From NCBI GenBank assembly GCA_013339895.1, contig JABACO010000005.1, forward strand, positions 4,812,013 to 4,876,012: a DNA stretch of 64,000 bases. Direction: 5' to 3'. The position numbers and the translations under genes were made by a program. Below are positions 35,201 through 45,718 of the stretch, one piece after another. This stretch comes from Ephydatia muelleri. Taxonomy: Eukaryota; Porifera; Demospongiae; Spongillida; Spongillidae. Positions within the stretch are counted from its first letter, which is position 1; every line of letters starts with the position of its first letter. Under the pieces are notes generated by a model that did not search any database, was not told the origin of the DNA, and saw only the letters and a program-made list of their open reading frames with translations.

Positions 35201-36024
35201 AATTGTACTGTGGCATCAAAGGTGATTATTAGCCTTTGACAAATTAATAACACCATGCTATTTATGTGTCAGGTCAGCTTCAAAATATTTAATAGTTGAT
35301 TTTGGAAAATGTTTCTCAGTCCACCCATGTCTAACTACTTGCAATAAGGAATGTGTGTATAACACATTTGTTAATCAATATACACAGTCATGTGAGGTGT
35401 GATCCTAGGTCCAAGTGTTTTTAGGTTCGGAAATAAGCATAGCTGTTAGGTTTATTAACAACCACTGCTACATCAATGGTGGTTACAGCAGATGGTTCAT
35501 TTCCACATTTGCTATCCACAGCTGCAGTTGATTCATCTATTGGTGCAGCTGTTGGTGTGTCAGTCTCGGTCGCCTTTGTGGTGTACTTCTGTATGGGAGT
35601 GCTGGCGGCTTCTGTTCTCTGCTACATTTCAAGAAAGTCCAAAGAATCATCACACAAACCAAGTTCATGTGGTGATCCTGCCACTGTGTATGAAGTGGGC
35701 ACTAATAAGAAGATGAAGGAAGATGTCTTTGAGCTGAATACAAACAATACTTATGGATCACCCACTGTGCAAGAGGTGGGCACTAATAAGGAAATGGAGA
35801 GAGATGTCCTTGAGCTGAATACAAACACTGCTTATGGATCACCCACTGTGCATGAAGTGGACACTAATCAGACGATGAAGGAAGATGTCCTTGAACTGAA
35901 TCCAAGCATTGCTTATGGATCATATGTTTCATCCACTGTGCACGAGGTGTGCGCTAATAAGAAAATGGAGGGAAATGTCGTGGAGATGAGAGCAAACACC
36001 TCATATGTGTCTGTATATCATTAA
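32285..36024 (+). CDS. REC-E: five-domain receptor with four-repeat tyrosine tail
   Basis: Seven plus-strand exons with consistent phases: 32285-32677 Ig-like (DYMICQFSNGITCP, CGPFTAQNV); 32825-33106 FN3 (TKIEVQWSMSS, SNCAGRN); 33168-33256 and 33306-33528 second FN3 (ISMDHCENESSSC); 33593-33904 Ig-like with CTFLDGQPYYCLVCCG and VYYCKASA; 34209-34526 a related Ig-like domain (CTFLDNLPHFCLACC, LHCYVSA); 35450-36024 stalk, membrane segment (GVSVSVAFVVYFCMGVLAAS) and tail. The tail has four EV..N units with NNTYGSP, NTAYGSP, SIAYGSY and the terminal TSYVSVYH, which fits ITSM (TxYxxV). With a 43-nt signal exon the total would be in frame (744 residues), but I find no signal exon upstream, so the 5' end is incomplete. 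The last exon uses an acceptor 25 nt downstream of the site used by paralogues. Probably a surface receptor. Confidence 0.75.
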
Positions 36025-37099
36025 GTCAGTTTTGTACACTTGGAACAAAGGTTTAATTATATAATTGTGTAGAACATGTATTCAAAGAAACTTGTTTTAT
36101 TCACAACATCATATAAATCTGGTGCTCACTGCTACGTATTTAAACCCAAGTATTAAAATTGAACCTAAAGAGATGCACAAATATTGGTTACAACATTGCC
36201 TAGATAAGGCTTGGAAGAATGTACTGTTTCGTGGTTGTACTCTTGATCTGTGTAGGAACTAGGAAATCCCTGAGAGAAGTGGTGTTTTGCATTATGAGTA
36301 CCCTGCACAGTTTGCCACTACTGGGAAGTTATTATTGAGTATGCAATACTGCCATTGTTCATCAGTGTTGCGGTTATTATTATTATCAATAGTGCTCTAT
36401 TGAATGCTGTGTATTTAATCGAAACTTGGACGTAGTTTGACAGCTCACAATGCTCTACAAAAAATAGAAAGTGTACACTAATGTAAAATAAGGGGCTTGC
36501 AGTGGATTAGAATCGTTTCCGAAACAAATGACATGCAGCCTCTGATGTTGGTTGGCTGCATATAAAGCTATGTTTTTGGCTATGACTATTACGCATTCTA
36601 AGGCATACGGCTGTATTCTCCATTCAAAATGGCACAAACCGGTGAGTGAGTTGATGAATGTGACTGTAGACATTGGCACGCATAACTTAATGCAGCTCTC
36701 ATTCGGGGCATAGGCTACTATTCTCTCCTACCTGATTAAAGATCATGGCTACTAGCAACACATATAGAAATAGTAGAAATGAGATTTGTTGTGTTCGCTA
36801 AATGGACACTGATAAGACTGTTCACACAGCATGGCTCATCATGCTGTACAATTCCTCCATTTGCAGCCCACCTCTCCATACTCATATGGACAAAGAATGT
36901 TAGAGTGGTCACTTTGCCAGTCAGTCGAAACAAGTACAAGCCCCTCACCCATGTGCTGAGACCAGTCCCATTGTGTGATGATAGCGTCAAGGCAGCTGAA
37001 GTGGTGATGTGATCTTAGCATGTCACTTTATCTTTGTGTACAAGTTGCACCATTTATAGAGGAACTGCTTTTGTGCTCTGCAATTGGTCACCTAGAAAA
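36025..37099 (+). repeat. Array 3' flank modules
   Basis: Both recurrent flank modules after the REC-E stop. No gene. Confidence 0.6.
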
Positions 37100-38917
37100 A
37101 AAGAATGAATGTTTGGACAAAAAAAAGCCATTGGGTAAGTGGTACCATTGCTGAATTGGCAAATCATGTACTCTGACAATCCTAGTGTAGAAATGTTAAT
37201 GTGAGTATTAATTAATACTACACTGAAAGGACCTGTCCACAGACCACTCACAGACGCCATGGAGACAAAGTACTTTGCAAATGTCGCATTGTTGAGGTCT
37301 TGAGCAAAGTAGCATGAACTGGATTCATTTTCACAATGATCCATGGAAATCTGAGGTACACTGACAATCAGGCCATCTTCAGAGGATACATTGAGGATGT
37401 AATAGCATCTGCATGTAACTGGATGGTGTACATAATATCAGCACAACACACCAATCTGCTTGCTTACCTGACTTGTCCAAGTCACCACTAGGTGCATGGA
37501 CTGCATGGTTATATTGATCACATGAGTAGCATGAATGTCTTGTGGGGGACTGGGCACTGTACGGGTACAGATTTTAGAGGTAACATTGACTTAATAACAA
37601 GGGTTTGAGTTGCTCACATGTCCAACTCTTAATGACAGTTTCATTTCTACCAGCACAGTTGGAGGCTTCATATGTTATGGTGTAGAGAGTGTCACTGACA
37701 AGGTTATGAAAGATCAAGGGATTTGCCAGTGCAGATTATAATTTTCTCCACAGGTCGGACAAATGTCAGACCAACAACAATTTTGTTCGGACATATGGCT
37801 GGACATTAACAAACTATATTTAAGTAGTGTATGTGTGTGCATGCATTGCCTTTTTATGATGATATTTAAGTTCTTTGATACATGGGTCATTGGGAACAGT
37901 AAGCATACTCAATATCAGACATTAGTCTCATCACTAGCAAGAAAGTTGTCCCAATCTTCCAGGCTAATAACCTCTTCAGTCATGGTATCAGACCTACATG
38001 TAGGATCTGATAACCCTCCAGCCTCTGAAGAAGGACCGGGTTTGCTAGATGATGGTGATGATGCAGACTCTGTAGGCCTACTAGATGATGCCCTTGGCTT
38101 GTACTCTTTTCTAGGAACTTGATTTACTCTTCTTGTAGAGTCATTCCACCAGAGTGTGACAGCTCTATCAGGTGAAAATGTAGCAATAGGTGGGCCTTCA
38201 ACCTGAATTTCAAGCAAATCTGATAGAATACTAGTTTGTAAGGACGTCCTTCTATCAGTTTTTATGATCTTCATCATTGAGAACATCCCTCTCTACCTGT
38301 GCTGTAGTGAAAGGTAGGCTGAAACAGAGATCACTTAGAGTTAATATGTTCTGCCAACTTACTGCATCTGGAGCTATGTGCAACTTATACCATATCCTCT
38401 GCAGCCATCTAATTCAATTCTCAAATACTTCCTTGCATATTCTACAGCATTCTCAATTTCATCTAGTAAGGAAGCTAGGCCTACACCAGCTGCCTCTAAG
38501 GGTTCCCTGAAATGTGTTGATAGATGCTCTACAGCTTCCTTCCTGAAGGTGGCGAGGCTAACTTTGCGTCGCTTTGGCGCTGTATCAGCAGAATCCTTGC
38601 CTGAAGCACGTTTCATTGCCTTCGCGCACGAAAAAGTAGGTGTGGTTACTTAGTTTGCGCACGCGATATATGTAATAAATTCGTGGAAGTAGCGTCGCAA
38701 GCTAGCCGCACACATTCCGCGATTCATGGAAATTATAGAAGGAAAAAACTGCCCGGACATTCTGTCAGGGTAATGTTAAAAATGACCGGACATTTGACCT
38801 GTTTGCCTGGACAAATGTCCGATGTCCGATCGTTATAATCTGCACTGCTTGCACTCCAAGGGCTGGATATGTCAACACTTTGGAAGACATTTGTTGCCAT
38901 TAATGATTCTTGTTGCT
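37100..38917 (-). pseudogene. REC-F: scrambled second-subfamily receptor fragment
   Basis: Minus strand, from right to left: the end of an FN3 exon (38917-38848, then 37726-37616, split by an hAT element), second-FN3 exons 37556-37468 and 37418 to about 37219 (MDHCENESSSC), and then, where a membrane exon should follow, intron plus the first 27 codons of an Ig-like exon (37181-37100, GLSEYMICQFSNGTTYP). Domain order is therefore broken, as expected for unequal recombination between repeats. No signal exon, membrane segment or tail. Confidence 0.75.
37727..38847 (-). mobile_element. hAT transposon with internally deleted transposase, inserted in REC-F
   Basis: Perfect 15-bp inverted ends CAGTGCAGATTATAA (37727-37741; mirrored 38833-38847). 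Minus-strand frames give both ends of a hAT transposase: 38616-38374 (KRRKVSLATFRKEA, basic N-terminal region) and 38286-37915 (FSMMKIIKTDRRTSLQTSIL then LLEIQVEGP, the C-terminal hAT dimerisation region). The catalytic middle is absent, so it is non-autonomous. The host FN3 exon resumes on both sides. The flanks share only TTGC/CTTGC, so the expected 8-bp duplication has decayed or the boundary is slightly different. Confidence 0.8.
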
Positions 38918-40054
38918 TCCTGACTAGTACATTGTATGCGTTGCTCCGATCCTGTCATGTGTGGATAATGTTATTATGTAATCCTGTGCACCTCTCATCA
39001 TTTGTTCTAGGTGACCAATTGCATACATTGGAGAGCATAATGCAATACAAAGGCAGTTCCTCTATATATGGCGCTGTGACCTGCAGCTTGTACACAAAGA
39101 GAAAGTGACACTGCTAAGATGACATCACCACTTCAGCTGCCTTGACGCTATCATCACACAGTCCAGCAAGGGGACTGGTCTCAGCACATGGGTGAGGGGA
39201 GCCTTCCTCTGGTACTGTACTGTACTTGTTTCAACTGACTGGCAAAGTGACCATTTTAACTGTCTTTGTCCACACATATGAGTATGGAGAGGTGGGCTGC
39301 AAATGGAGGAAGTGCACAGCATGATGAACCATGCTGTGTGAACGGTCTTATCAGTGACCATTTTGGCAAACACAACAAATCTCTATTTCTATTCGCGTCG
39401 CTAGTAGCCATGATCTTTAATCAGGTAGGAGAGAATAGTAGCCTATGCCCGGACAAGAGTTGCATAAATTTATGCGTGCCAATGTGTACTGTACAGTCAA
39501 CAACTCACTCACCAGTTTGTGCTATTTTCAATGGAGAATGCAGCTGGAGGCATTAGAAAGGAGAATAGTCATAACCTAAAATATAGGTCTGTATGGTAAT
39601 CACAGTGAATCGACATCAGAGGCTGCATGCCATTTGTTTCAGTAACAATTGTAATCCATTGCCCCTTGTTTTACATTTGAGCAATCTTCAATTTATTATT
39701 TATTATTTGTAGAGCATCCTGGGTTGTCAAACTAGGTCCATGCTTTGATTCATAACAATTACTATGTCAACACTGATGAACAATGACAGTATTGCATACT
39801 CAATAATAACTTCCCAGTAGTGGCAAACTGTGCAGAGTACTCATAATGCAAAACAACACTTCTCTCAAGGATTTCCTAGCTCCTACACAGATCAAGAGTT
39901 ATAAGTTCAATTTTAATACTTGGTTTAAGTACTGAGCAGTGAGCATCACACTTATATGATGTTGTGAGAGATAAATATAACAAATTTCTCTGAATACACT
40001 GATATTCTACACAATTACATAATTAAACATTTGTTCCAAGTGTATAAAAGTGAC
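38918..40054 (-). repeat. Array flank modules, inverted
   Basis: Inverted flank modules that follow the REC-G tail on the minus strand, joined at 38917 directly to the broken FN3 exon of REC-F. No gene. Confidence 0.6.
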
Positions 40055-40470
40055 TTAATGATATAAAAGGTGTTTTCTCTCATCTCCTCGACATCTCCCT
40101 CCATTTCCTTATTAGTGCCCACCTCTTGCACAGTGGGTGATCCATAAGTAGTGTTTGTATTCAGCTCAAGGAGATCTCCTTTCATCTTCTAATTAGTGCC
40201 CACTTCTACGCAGTGAAATGGGGTATTGTGTGATGGATGATTCTTTGGATCTTCTTGAAGTGTAGCAGAGAACAGAAGCCACCAACACTCCCATAGAGAA
40301 GGACACCACAAAGGTGAAAGAGACTGACACACCAACAGCTGTACCAATGGATGAACAAACTGCAGCTGTGTCAGCTGCCAACATAGATGGACATGAACTG
40401 GCTGCTGTGGTGACCATTGATGCAACTATTGTAGCAGTCGCTGATGCATCAGCTATGCTTATTTCCGAAC
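40055..40470 (-). pseudogene. REC-G: short-form stalk/membrane exon with early stop
   Basis: Minus strand from 40470 (phase-1 acceptor CTTTTAG): stalk SEISIADASATATIVASM, membrane segment VGVSVSFTFVVSFSMGVLVA, then SRRSKESSITQYPISLRRSG, H and a stop at 40193. Beyond the stop the usual repeat tail persists out of frame to 40055. The same altered segment and stop occur in REC-H. No Ig-like exon remains: upstream intron sequence like that of REC-C continues to about 41170 and is then replaced by the palindromes. Confidence 0.7.
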
Positions 40471-41238
40471 CTAAAAGAAGCACATGTGGACCTGAGCTCA
40501 CACCTCACATGACTGTGTATATTTATTAACAAATGTGTTACACACACATTCATTATTGCAAGTAGTTAGACATGGGTGGACTGAGAAACATTCTCCAACC
40601 TCAACTTTTAAATATTTTGAAGCTGACCTGACACATAAATAGCATGGTGTTATTAATTTGTCAAAGGCTAATAATCACCTTTGATGCCACAGTACAATTG
40701 TAGCAAGGCCACACTGGATGAAAGTTTTAGTCAATTGTAGTGTCAAAAGAGTTACTTGTATATTCATCATTGATTAAACTCGCTGTGTGTACTTGCAGCT
40801 GCAATAAGTTAAAAAAAATTAGAATTAGATTAGTAATCATAAGATTTTTGTGCATGAATTCCTTGTGTAAGACATACTGGTATCTTAACTACTAATTGTT
40901 AGTTGGACTACAGCTAGAATTGGTAAACAATAAAGACCTAGCAGTTCAAGTATTGGGGCCTAGTAGTACCAAGATAGAGACTTAGTTACTAAGCTAGTGT
41001 GTTGTCAAGAAAACCAATGGATCATACATAATGGTTATGTTGCCAATCATGGAGTAAACTCTGTGATTTGCAGCAGTGCAAGGAAAACTGTCAAGCTCTG
41101 TACCATTGCATATGTATCAAAGAAAGGCATGTTTATTTCAATTCCTGTCATATTTTTTAACTCTTAGTATATATTTTGATAAGTGATCACTTGTTTTATT
41201 CTCAATTTTATAACTTGTTATGGGACTATTTTATAAGT
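40471..41238 (-). repeat. Relic intron of REC-G
   Basis: Inverted counterpart of the REC-C intron (about 27890-28420 and 29120-29270), without the pogo-like MITE. No coding sequence. Confidence 0.6.
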
Positions 41239-42058
41239 GGGAAAGTTTCCGAGAAAAGGGACCTAGCGTGTATTATAAAAAAGCATAATAAAAATGCCTT
41301 ACGTTTGAAATGCTGTAACTTCCGAAGGGTTAACGCTATCGTCTTCCTATTTTCAGCACTTCATACTACACCATTTCTCTATGGTAAAATACATTTTGGG
41401 ATCTTGAACATGCTCCATGCCAGTATCGCGATGTCCGATACCCCAAGGGGTTCAAACCCGCCATAGCTTTCTGTAGGAGTAATCAAATCGCTTCAAATTC
41501 GGTTTGTAGGTGGAGAGGTCCTATATATCTATTTGTTCTGTTCGTTAATTTTTATGCAATCCGTTATGGAGATACAGTTGAACAAACTACGTGCACATTT
41601 TCGCGCTCGTTTCGCGCCAATGATTTGGGCAAATTGTGCTCCGCTCAATGTATGGGGAGGCGGGGATTATTACATTGGCGCGAATCAAGCGGGAAAATGT
41701 GCACGTAGTTTATTCAACTGTATCTCCTTAACAGATGGCATAAAAATTAACGAACAGAACAAATCGATAGGTATAGGACCTCTCTACCTACATACCGAAT
41801 TTGAAGTGATTTGATTACTCCTACAGAAAGTTATGGCGGGTTTGAACCCGGTGGGGTATCGAACGTTGCAATACTGGCAAGGAGCAAGTGCAAGATCCCA
41901 AAAAGTATTTTACCATAGAGAAATGGTGTAATATGAAGTGCTGAAAATAGGAAGACGATAGCGTTAACCCTTCGGAAGTTACAGCATTTCAAACGTAAGG
42001 CATTTTTATTATGCTTTTTTATAATACACGCTAGGTCCCTTTTCTCGGAAACTTTCCC
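41239..42058. repeat. 820-bp palindrome (foldback element) 1
   Basis: The left half from GGGAAAGTTTCCGAG is the near-perfect reverse complement of the right half ending in TTTCCC, meeting near 41650. It is flanked by AAGT on both sides (41235-41238, 42059-42062), a 4-bp target duplication. Divergent in sequence from copies 2 and 3 at the ends but similar in the middle (ACTACGTGCACATTTTCGCG). Open frames inside are mirror images of each other and not genes. Confidence 0.9.
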
Positions 42059-42299
42059 AAGTATTGTTTTATGTTTTATGTTTGTGATGTGTTATTATAA
42101 TAAGATTTACAGCAACATAATAATAATAATATATAATAAATACAATACAAGTAAACATACATAAAACACTATACAAAGAACTCCTCCCCATCCCCATCCA
42201 TTGTCCCCATTACTGAAGCTGAATTGCCTCTCTGAATGGCAACCGACAGCCTTTGGGCAAGATAATGGAAATTGTTAAAATTATTGTATTATAATATAT
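42059..42299. other. AT-rich spacer between palindromes
   Basis: About 240 bases of AT-rich sequence with no recognisable feature. Confidence 0.6.
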
Positions 42300-43119
42300 G
42301 GGACAGTTCACGAGAAAATTGCACCACTCATATATTATAAAAATGTTATAAAAATGCATCACGTTTGCATCGCTATAACTTCCCAACGATTAACGCTATC
42401 GACATCCTATTTTCACCACTTCATACTACACCATTTCTCTACAGTAAAATGCATTTTGGAGTCTTGGACTATATCCGTGCCGACGTTCCTACGTGCGATA
42501 CCCCCTGGGGTTCAAAACTACCATATCTTCGTGTAGGAGTAATCAAATCGCTTCAAATTCGGTTTGTAGGTGGAGAGGTCCTACATCTATCTATTTGTTC
42601 TGTTCGTTAATTTTTATGCAATCCGTTACGGAGATACAGTTGAACAAACTACGTGCACATTTTCGCGCTCGTTTCGCGCCAATGATTTGGGCAAATTGCG
42701 CTCCGCTCAATGTATGGGGAGGCGGGGATTATTACATTGGCGCGAATCAAGCGGGAAAACGTGCACGTAGTTTATTCAACTGTATCTCCGTAACAGATGG
42801 CATAAAAATTAACGAACAGAACAAATCGATAGGTATAGGACCTCTCTACCTACATACCGAATTTGAAGCGATTTGACCGCTCCTACACGAAGATATGGTA
42901 GTTTTGAACCCCAGGGGGTATCGCACGTAGGAACGTCGGCACGGATATAGTCCAAGACTCCAAAATGCAATTTACTGTAGAGAAATGGTGTAGTATGAAG
43001 TGGTGAAAATAGGATGTCGATAGCGTTAATCGTTGGGAAGTTATAGCGATGCAAACGTGATGCATTTTTATAACATTTTTATAATATATGAGTGGTGCAA
43101 TTTTCTCGTGAACTGTCCC
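42300..43119. repeat. 820-bp palindrome (foldback element) 2
   Basis: Starts GGGACAGTTCACGAG (42300) and ends CTCGTGAACTGTCCC (43119), with near-perfect inverted halves around about 42710. Almost identical to copy 3. The left and right flanking tetranucleotides differ (ATAT, AATT). Confidence 0.9.
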
Positions 43120-43153
43120 AATTATAATAATATAATTATATATTATTATAATT

Positions 43154-43973
43154 GGGACAGTTCACGAGAAAATTGCACCACTCATATATTATAAAAATGT
43201 TATAAAAATGCATCACGTTTGCATCGCTATAACTTCCCAACGATTAACGCTATCGACATCCTATTTTCACCACTTCATACTACACCATTTCTCTACAGTA
43301 AAATGCATTTTGGAGTCTTGGACTATATCCGTGCCGACGTTCCTACGTGCGATACCCCCTGGGGTTTAAAACTACCATATCTTCGTGTAGGAGTAATCAA
43401 ATCGCTTCAAATTCGGTTTGTAGGTGGAAAGGTCCTATATCTATCTATTTGTTCTGTTCGTTAATTTTTATGCAATCCGTTACGGAGATACAGTTGAACA
43501 AACTACGTGCACATTTTCGCGCTTGTTTCGCGCCAATGATTTGGGCAAATTGCGCTCCGCTCAATGTATGGGGAGGCGGGGATTATTACATTGGCGCGAA
43601 TCAAGCGGGAAAACGTGCACGTAGTTTATTCAACTGTATCTCCGTAACAGATGGCATAAAAATTAACGAACAGAACAAATCGATAGTTATAGGACCTCTC
43701 TACCTACATACCGAATTTGAAGCGATTTGACCGCTCCTACACGAAGATATGGTAGTTTTGAACCCCAGGGGGTATCGCACGTAGGAACGTCGGCACGGAT
43801 ATAGTCCAAGACTCCAAAATGCATTTTACTGTAGAGAAATGGTGTAGTATGAAGTGGTGAAAATAGGATGTCGATAGCGTTAATCGTTGGGAAGTTATAG
43901 CGATGCAAACGTGATGCATTTTTATAACATTTTTATAATATATGAGTGGTGCAATTTTCTCGTGAACTGTCCC
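43154..43973. repeat. 820-bp palindrome (foldback element) 3
   Basis: Same ends and length as copy 2, flanked by AATT on both sides (43150-43153, 43974-43977). It lies 34 bases after copy 2, in the same orientation. Confidence 0.9.
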
Positions 43974-45718
43974 AATTATAATTGTATAAAATACGTTAGA
44001 CAACCTTTTGATACACATTTTAAATGATAGCTGTTGAAATATGGAGCAGCGTTACAGTAATATAATCAATCACGCACGTTTAAAAATATATAACTTTACA
44101 ACAAACCGACACTGGAGTAGCACCCGAACACACAATCTGATTGAAGTGCTTAACCCCTAAATGGAACTGAATTAATGTGTTACTCACAATCACGTCCTAA
44201 TAGAAGGACCGCCAACATCGTCAAGTGCATGTATATCTGTCACATAGAAAACGTATATGAGTAGAGTGTAACTTGGACCATAGTACAACGTACGTATATA
44301 TAGTAACAGATTTCTTTTCGTAAGAAGCTTGATCTACATCAAGGATTTTTTTTGTGAATGGCTCAAGGCAAAGTCATAAGACGAGAAGTTTTAACTTATG
44401 CAAACAGATCTATAGACAGTTATCGATTTGCAACTCAAGGGCCGTGCACTTACTACAGCCGGCTCTAAGCGGATGATATTTGAATGGATCCGGCGATTCC
44501 TCGCTTTAGTTTCAAGCGCTCCGTAATTATTAAAGATTAGCACCGTAAACAAGCCCATTGTGTTGTATAATGTTTATTTTATCCCAACAGCAAATTCCGT
44601 TACTATAGCCACCATTATTAGCGGAGCTTGCGCCAGTTGTGTTGCATGGAGACGGCCATGAAGTTGCATGGAGACCAGACGCTGGTCTCTATGAAAGCTC
44701 CGTTGACTGGACCGTTCTGGAGTGGTATGCACACTTGATAATTATGTGCTTTGTTAACCTGGTGGCGCCGTAGTGCCCATGCATGCATGTGCCGTACGGC
44801 CGTTATTACGGTTCTATGTACCACCGTTTGCCGCCTGCACTGTAATTATCCAAGAGTGCAATTGATGCGATATATATATACATGCACTTAACAACCGAAG
44901 CCCTTTTATCAACGACTATGAATAAACTATATAGCTGCGAACTGTGAGATGAAAACCAGTTGGGCTTAGCCCGACCGTAGCGTGCCGTATAAAATCGGAC
45001 TACATATATGATACACACGCACAATATAAAGGCCGCAATATAGATGTTAATCGGTTATTTAATTAAAATTCACCGAAGTACGCGTGCTTCTGTGACTCAG
45101 TACCTGCGCGTGAGTATACGGAATATAAATTGTTTTAGTATGTTTTGGGACATACATCATTGATTATTATTTCTGCTGCAATCTGATGTACACAGACTGT
45201 ATTCTTCATTGATGGTTTCGTATCAATAGAATGCACTGCATGACAAAACGGGTGAGTGACTGCATGACTTTGAGTTGATGTGCAGATATGATATAAAACA
45301 TGATCTAACCTTCTGAGATAAGATATATAACTGATGAAGATCTCACGTTCAACTACTTATGATGTCCGACAATACTCGCATACCTTTGTAAATGTCTACT
45401 ACCTCGACGGGTCTCTATAACAAGTGAGGCCCTATACATGCAAATCCGCATTTGTCTCAACGCCACATGACTTCAGAGCAACCAAACGCGATATTGTTTG
45501 ATTGACGCCCGTAATGCGAAACGAACGCTCCTGAACCTTTTTTGCGCGATATATGTAGTAGCTGTAAAATATTCCACAGCATGATCATATCGACACCTAA
45601 ATGCACAACGCTATCGAATCAGATTTCAGATATACCATTTTATAGTTATCGTAAAAGGTGTATTAAAAAAGCATGTGTCATTCGTTATAAATACTCATTT
45701 GTTTCTGCTGCACAGAAC
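43974..45718. promoter_or_regulatory. Head-to-head spacer 3 between REC-G (lost 5' part) and REC-H
   Basis: Inverted counterpart of spacer 2: the left side matches the sequence before the REC-C Ig exon, the right side the sequence before the REC-B signal exon. On the REC-G side the Ig exon that should follow at about 43.9 kb is missing and the palindromes take its place. The MGLFTVLIF-type start seen in spacer 2 is present on the minus strand near 44560, but its reading frame is broken by a deletion. Confidence 0.5.

Noticed and set aside
41176-44018. Several overlapping open frames of 60-127 codons on both strands, repeated three times
   Set aside because: They are mirror-image products of the 820-bp palindromes, with no conserved domain and no splice signals.
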